A DNA stretch of 7,696 bases from Alphaproteobacteria bacterium (GTDB taxonomy: Bacteria; Pseudomonadota; Alphaproteobacteria; Sphingomonadales; Rhodothalassiaceae): NCBI GenBank assembly GCA_003694205.1, contig RFKS01000255.1, positions 1 through 7,696 of the forward strand, written 5' to 3'. Within the stretch, counting starts at the first letter, position 1; each line of letters starts with the position of its first letter. Both the position numbers and the translations under genes were made by a program. Positions 5,857 through 7,696 of the stretch are shown one piece after another. The notes under the pieces were generated by a model. It was given only the letters and a program-made list of their open reading frames with translations. It was not told the DNA's origin and searched no databases.

Positions 5857-7650
5857 GTGTCCGCCGTACATGCTGATCGCCTCGCAGCCCTGCGCAGGGA
5901 GATGAAGGCGTCCGGCGTCGATGCCTTTGTCGTCCCGCTGACCGACGAGCACGCCAGCGAATATGTCGCCGACTATGCCCGCAGGCTGGCCTGGCTCACC
6001 GGCTTCACCGGCTCCGCCGGGACCGCCGTCATCCTCGCCGAAAAGGCGGCGCTGTTCATCGACGGACGCTATGTCCTGCAGGCGGCGCAGGAGGTTGACG
6101 ACGCGCTCTATGAGCGGGTCCAGGTCGAGACGACGCCGCCGCTCGACTGGATCGAGGCGCATCTCGGGGCGGGGGCGCGTGTTGGCTACGATCCGCGCCT
6201 TCACAGCGTCGGCTGGGTCGAGGACTGGCAGGCGCGGCTCGCACGCCGCGGTGCCGGACTGGTGGCGCTCGAGGCCAATCCGGTCGACGCCATCTGGCGT
6301 GGGCAGCCACCGCGTCCCCCGGCGCCGGCGGTGCCGCACGGGATCGCCTTCGCGGGTGAAGAATCGACCGCAAAACGGCGGCGGATCATGGAAACGGTTC
6401 GCGACAAGGGGGCGAAAGGGCTCGTCCTCACCATGCTCGATGCCATCGCCTGGCTGTTCAACATCCGCGGCACCGACGTTCCGCACACGCCGGTCGTGCT
6501 CGCCTATGCGCTGTTGCATGAGGACGCGACGGCGACGCTGTTTCTGGCACCGGAGAAGGTGACACCGGAGCTTGCCGATCATCTCGGAAGCGAGGTCACG
6601 CTTGCCCCCTATGACGCGTTTTACGACAGGCTGAGGGCGCTCGACCCCGCGACGGGCCCGCTGCTCGTCGACCCGGCGAGCGCCAATGCGGCCGTCTTTT
6701 CCTGTCTCGCCGAGGCGGGGGTCGGGATCGTGCGCGAGGCCGACCCCTGCGCGCTCGCCAAGGCGTGCAAGAACCCGGTCGAGATCGCGGGCACGCGCGC
6801 CGCGCATGTGCGCGACGGGGCGGCGCTCAGCGAGTTTCTCCACTGGCTCGACCAAGAGGCGCCGCGCGGCGGGCTCGACGAGATGATCGCGGCGGAGAAG
6901 CTGGCCGAGTTCCGCCGCCGTCGCCCGCATTTCCGGGACCTCAGCTTCGACACGATCTCGGGCGCCGGGCCGAACGGTGCCATCGTGCATTATCGGGTGA
7001 GCGAGGATAGCCGACGTCCGATCCGGCCGGGCGAGATCTATCTCGTCGATTCCGGCGCCCAGTATCTCGACGGCACCACCGACATCACGCGCACGGTGCC
7101 GATCGGCGAGGTCGGGGAGGAGGAGAAGGACCGTTTCACGCGCGTGCTCAAGGGGCATATCGCGCTTGCCACGCTGCGCTTTCCGCGCGGCACGACCGGC
7201 GCCCAGATCGATGCCCTGGCGCGCCGCCCGCTGTGGGAGGCGGGGCTCGATTACGACCACGGGACCGGACACGGTGTCGGCAGCTACCTCGCCGTCCACG
7301 AGGGCCCGCAGCGGATCGCCAAGATTCCCAACGCGACGCCGCTCCAGCCCGGCATGATCGTCTCCGACGAGCCTGGCTACTACCGGAGCGGTGCCTACGG
7401 GATCCGGATCGAGAATCTGGTTCTCGTCGTTGCGGACGAAGCGGAAGCGGAGCGGCCCTTCCTGCGCTTCGAGACACTGAGCCTTGCCCCCATCGACCGC
7501 CGTCTGATCCTGCCCGCGCTGCTCGATGCGCGGGAGCGGGACTGGCTCGACCGCTATCATGCGCGGGTGCGCGAGACGCTGATGCCGGAGATCGCCGATC
7601 CGGCGGCCCGGGACTGGCTCGACGCCATGACGGCACCGATCGCCGGCTGA
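5857..7650 (+). CDS. Xaa-Pro aminopeptidase, M24 family, three-domain type
   Basis: A 597-residue cytoplasmic metallopeptidase that removes an N-terminal residue preceding proline. Its length and motifs match the long, XPNPEP1-like class rather than short E. coli PepP. Domain 1 spans about 5-140 (ASEYVADY, WLTGFTGSAGTAV, DGRY), domain 2 about 165-305 (MLDAIAWLFNIRG), and the pita-bread catalytic domain about 310-540. Dinuclear-metal ligands are all present: Asp398 (VDSGAQY), Asp409 (TTDITRT), His472 (GHGVGS), Glu505 (SDEPGYY) and Glu519 (GIRIEN). Catalytic histidines His378 (IVHYR) and His481 (VHEGP) are also present. Spacings match human XPNPEP1 as I recall it. The C-terminal 55 residues form the short tail usual in this class. 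GTG 5857 is the start because of its AAGGAG site; ATG 5818 would add 13 residues. It diverges from ptrB and is followed after 11 bases by the next gene, so it may head an operon. Confidence 0.95.
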   Translation: MSAVHADRLAALRREMKASGVDAFVVPLTDEHASEYVADYARRLAWLTGFTGSAGTAVILAEKAALFIDGRYVLQAAQEVDDALYERVQVETTPPLDWIEAHLGAGARVGYDPRLHSVGWVEDWQARLARRGAGLVALEANPVDAIWRGQPPRPPAPAVPHGIAFAGEESTAKRRRIMETVRDKGAKGLVLTMLDAIAWLFNIRGTDVPHTPVVLAYALLHEDATATLFLAPEKVTPELADHLGSEVTLAPYDAFYDRLRALDPATGPLLVDPASANAAVFSCLAEAGVGIVREADPCALAKACKNPVEIAGTRAAHVRDGAALSEFLHWLDQEAPRGGLDEMIAAEKLAEFRRRRPHFRDLSFDTISGAGPNGAIVHYRVSEDSRRPIRPGEIYLVDSGAQYLDGTTDITRTVPIGEVGEEEKDRFTRVLKGHIALATLRFPRGTTGAQIDALARRPLWEAGLDYDHGTGHGVGSYLAVHEGPQRIAKIPNATPLQPGMIVSDEPGYYRSGAYGIRIENLVLVVADEAEAERPFLRFETLSLAPIDRRLILPALLDARERDWLDRYHARVRETLMPEIADPAARDWLDAMTAPIAG

Positions 7651-7661
7651 GGAGAGTGGAC

Positions 7662-7696
7662 GTGTCCTATGAACGTCTTGCCATCTCGATCGAGGG
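7662..7696 (+). CDS. Start of next gene, possibly enoyl-CoA hydratase family
   Basis: A GTG at 7662 follows GGAGAG (7651-7656) at good spacing, 11 bases after the aminopeptidase stop. It opens a frame that runs off the window: MSYERLAISIE plus one partial codon. The close spacing suggests co-transcription with the aminopeptidase. The opening residues resemble the first beta-strand of crotonase-fold (enoyl-CoA hydratase/isomerase) proteins, which often begin MSYE...I.I.G. Eleven codons cannot prove this, so the product is a guess while the presence of a gene start is fairly well supported. Confidence 0.45.
   Translation, partial: MSYERLAISIE

Noticed and set aside
5815..7560. 581-codon open frame on the minus strand, opposite the aminopeptidase gene
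   Set aside because: It is fully antisense to a well-supported M24 peptidase, its translation shows no recognisable motif, and it is rich in Arg and Pro. Long antisense frames are expected in GC-rich DNA.

Overview
This window looks like ordinary chromosome from a GC-rich alphaproteobacterium. The evidence is strong GC bias at third codon positions, tightly packed genes with GTG/ATG starts behind clear Shine-Dalgarno sequences, and above all a RegB/RegA (PrrB/PrrA, ActS/ActR) redox two-component pair, a system best known from alphaproteobacteria. I cannot fix the genus from sequence alone; nothing here proves or excludes a photosynthetic lifestyle. I see no mobile element, RNA gene, CRISPR array or prophage remnant, and no intergenic stretch longer than about 150 bases.

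Layout. Positions 1-938 (+) hold the 3' part of a gene for a degenerate EAL-domain protein that appears to lack the residues needed for cyclic-di-GMP hydrolysis. It converges, with only 14 bases between stop codons, on a leftward cluster. Read in the direction of transcription, that cluster is: ptrB-like oligopeptidase B (5704 to 3623), a secreted ankyrin-repeat protein (3520 to 2960), the sensor kinase regB (2915 to 1521) and the response regulator regA (1510 to 953). Gaps are 102, 44 and 10 bases, so ankyrin-regB-regA is a likely operon; whether ptrB shares its transcript is open. A 152-base divergent region (5705-5856) separates ptrB from a rightward three-domain Xaa-Pro aminopeptidase (5857-7650). 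This is followed after 11 bases by the first codons of another rightward gene cut by the window edge.

How the genes may work together. RegB senses membrane redox state (quinone-contact motif GGxxNPF, redox cysteine 40 residues after the phospho-histidine) and phosphorylates RegA, a global regulator of respiration and redox-linked metabolism in relatives. The periplasmic ankyrin protein just upstream is the most interesting neighbour: its position suggests, but does not prove, an extracytoplasmic partner of the sensor. The two divergent peptidases (basic-residue-specific oligopeptidase B and X-Pro aminopeptidase) both act on short peptides and may form a cytoplasmic peptide-recycling pair that shares a regulatory region.

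I did not find a clearly new biological system. The points worth a second look are the ankyrin-regBA linkage, the inactive-looking EAL protein and the altered substrate-pocket residues of the oligopeptidase.
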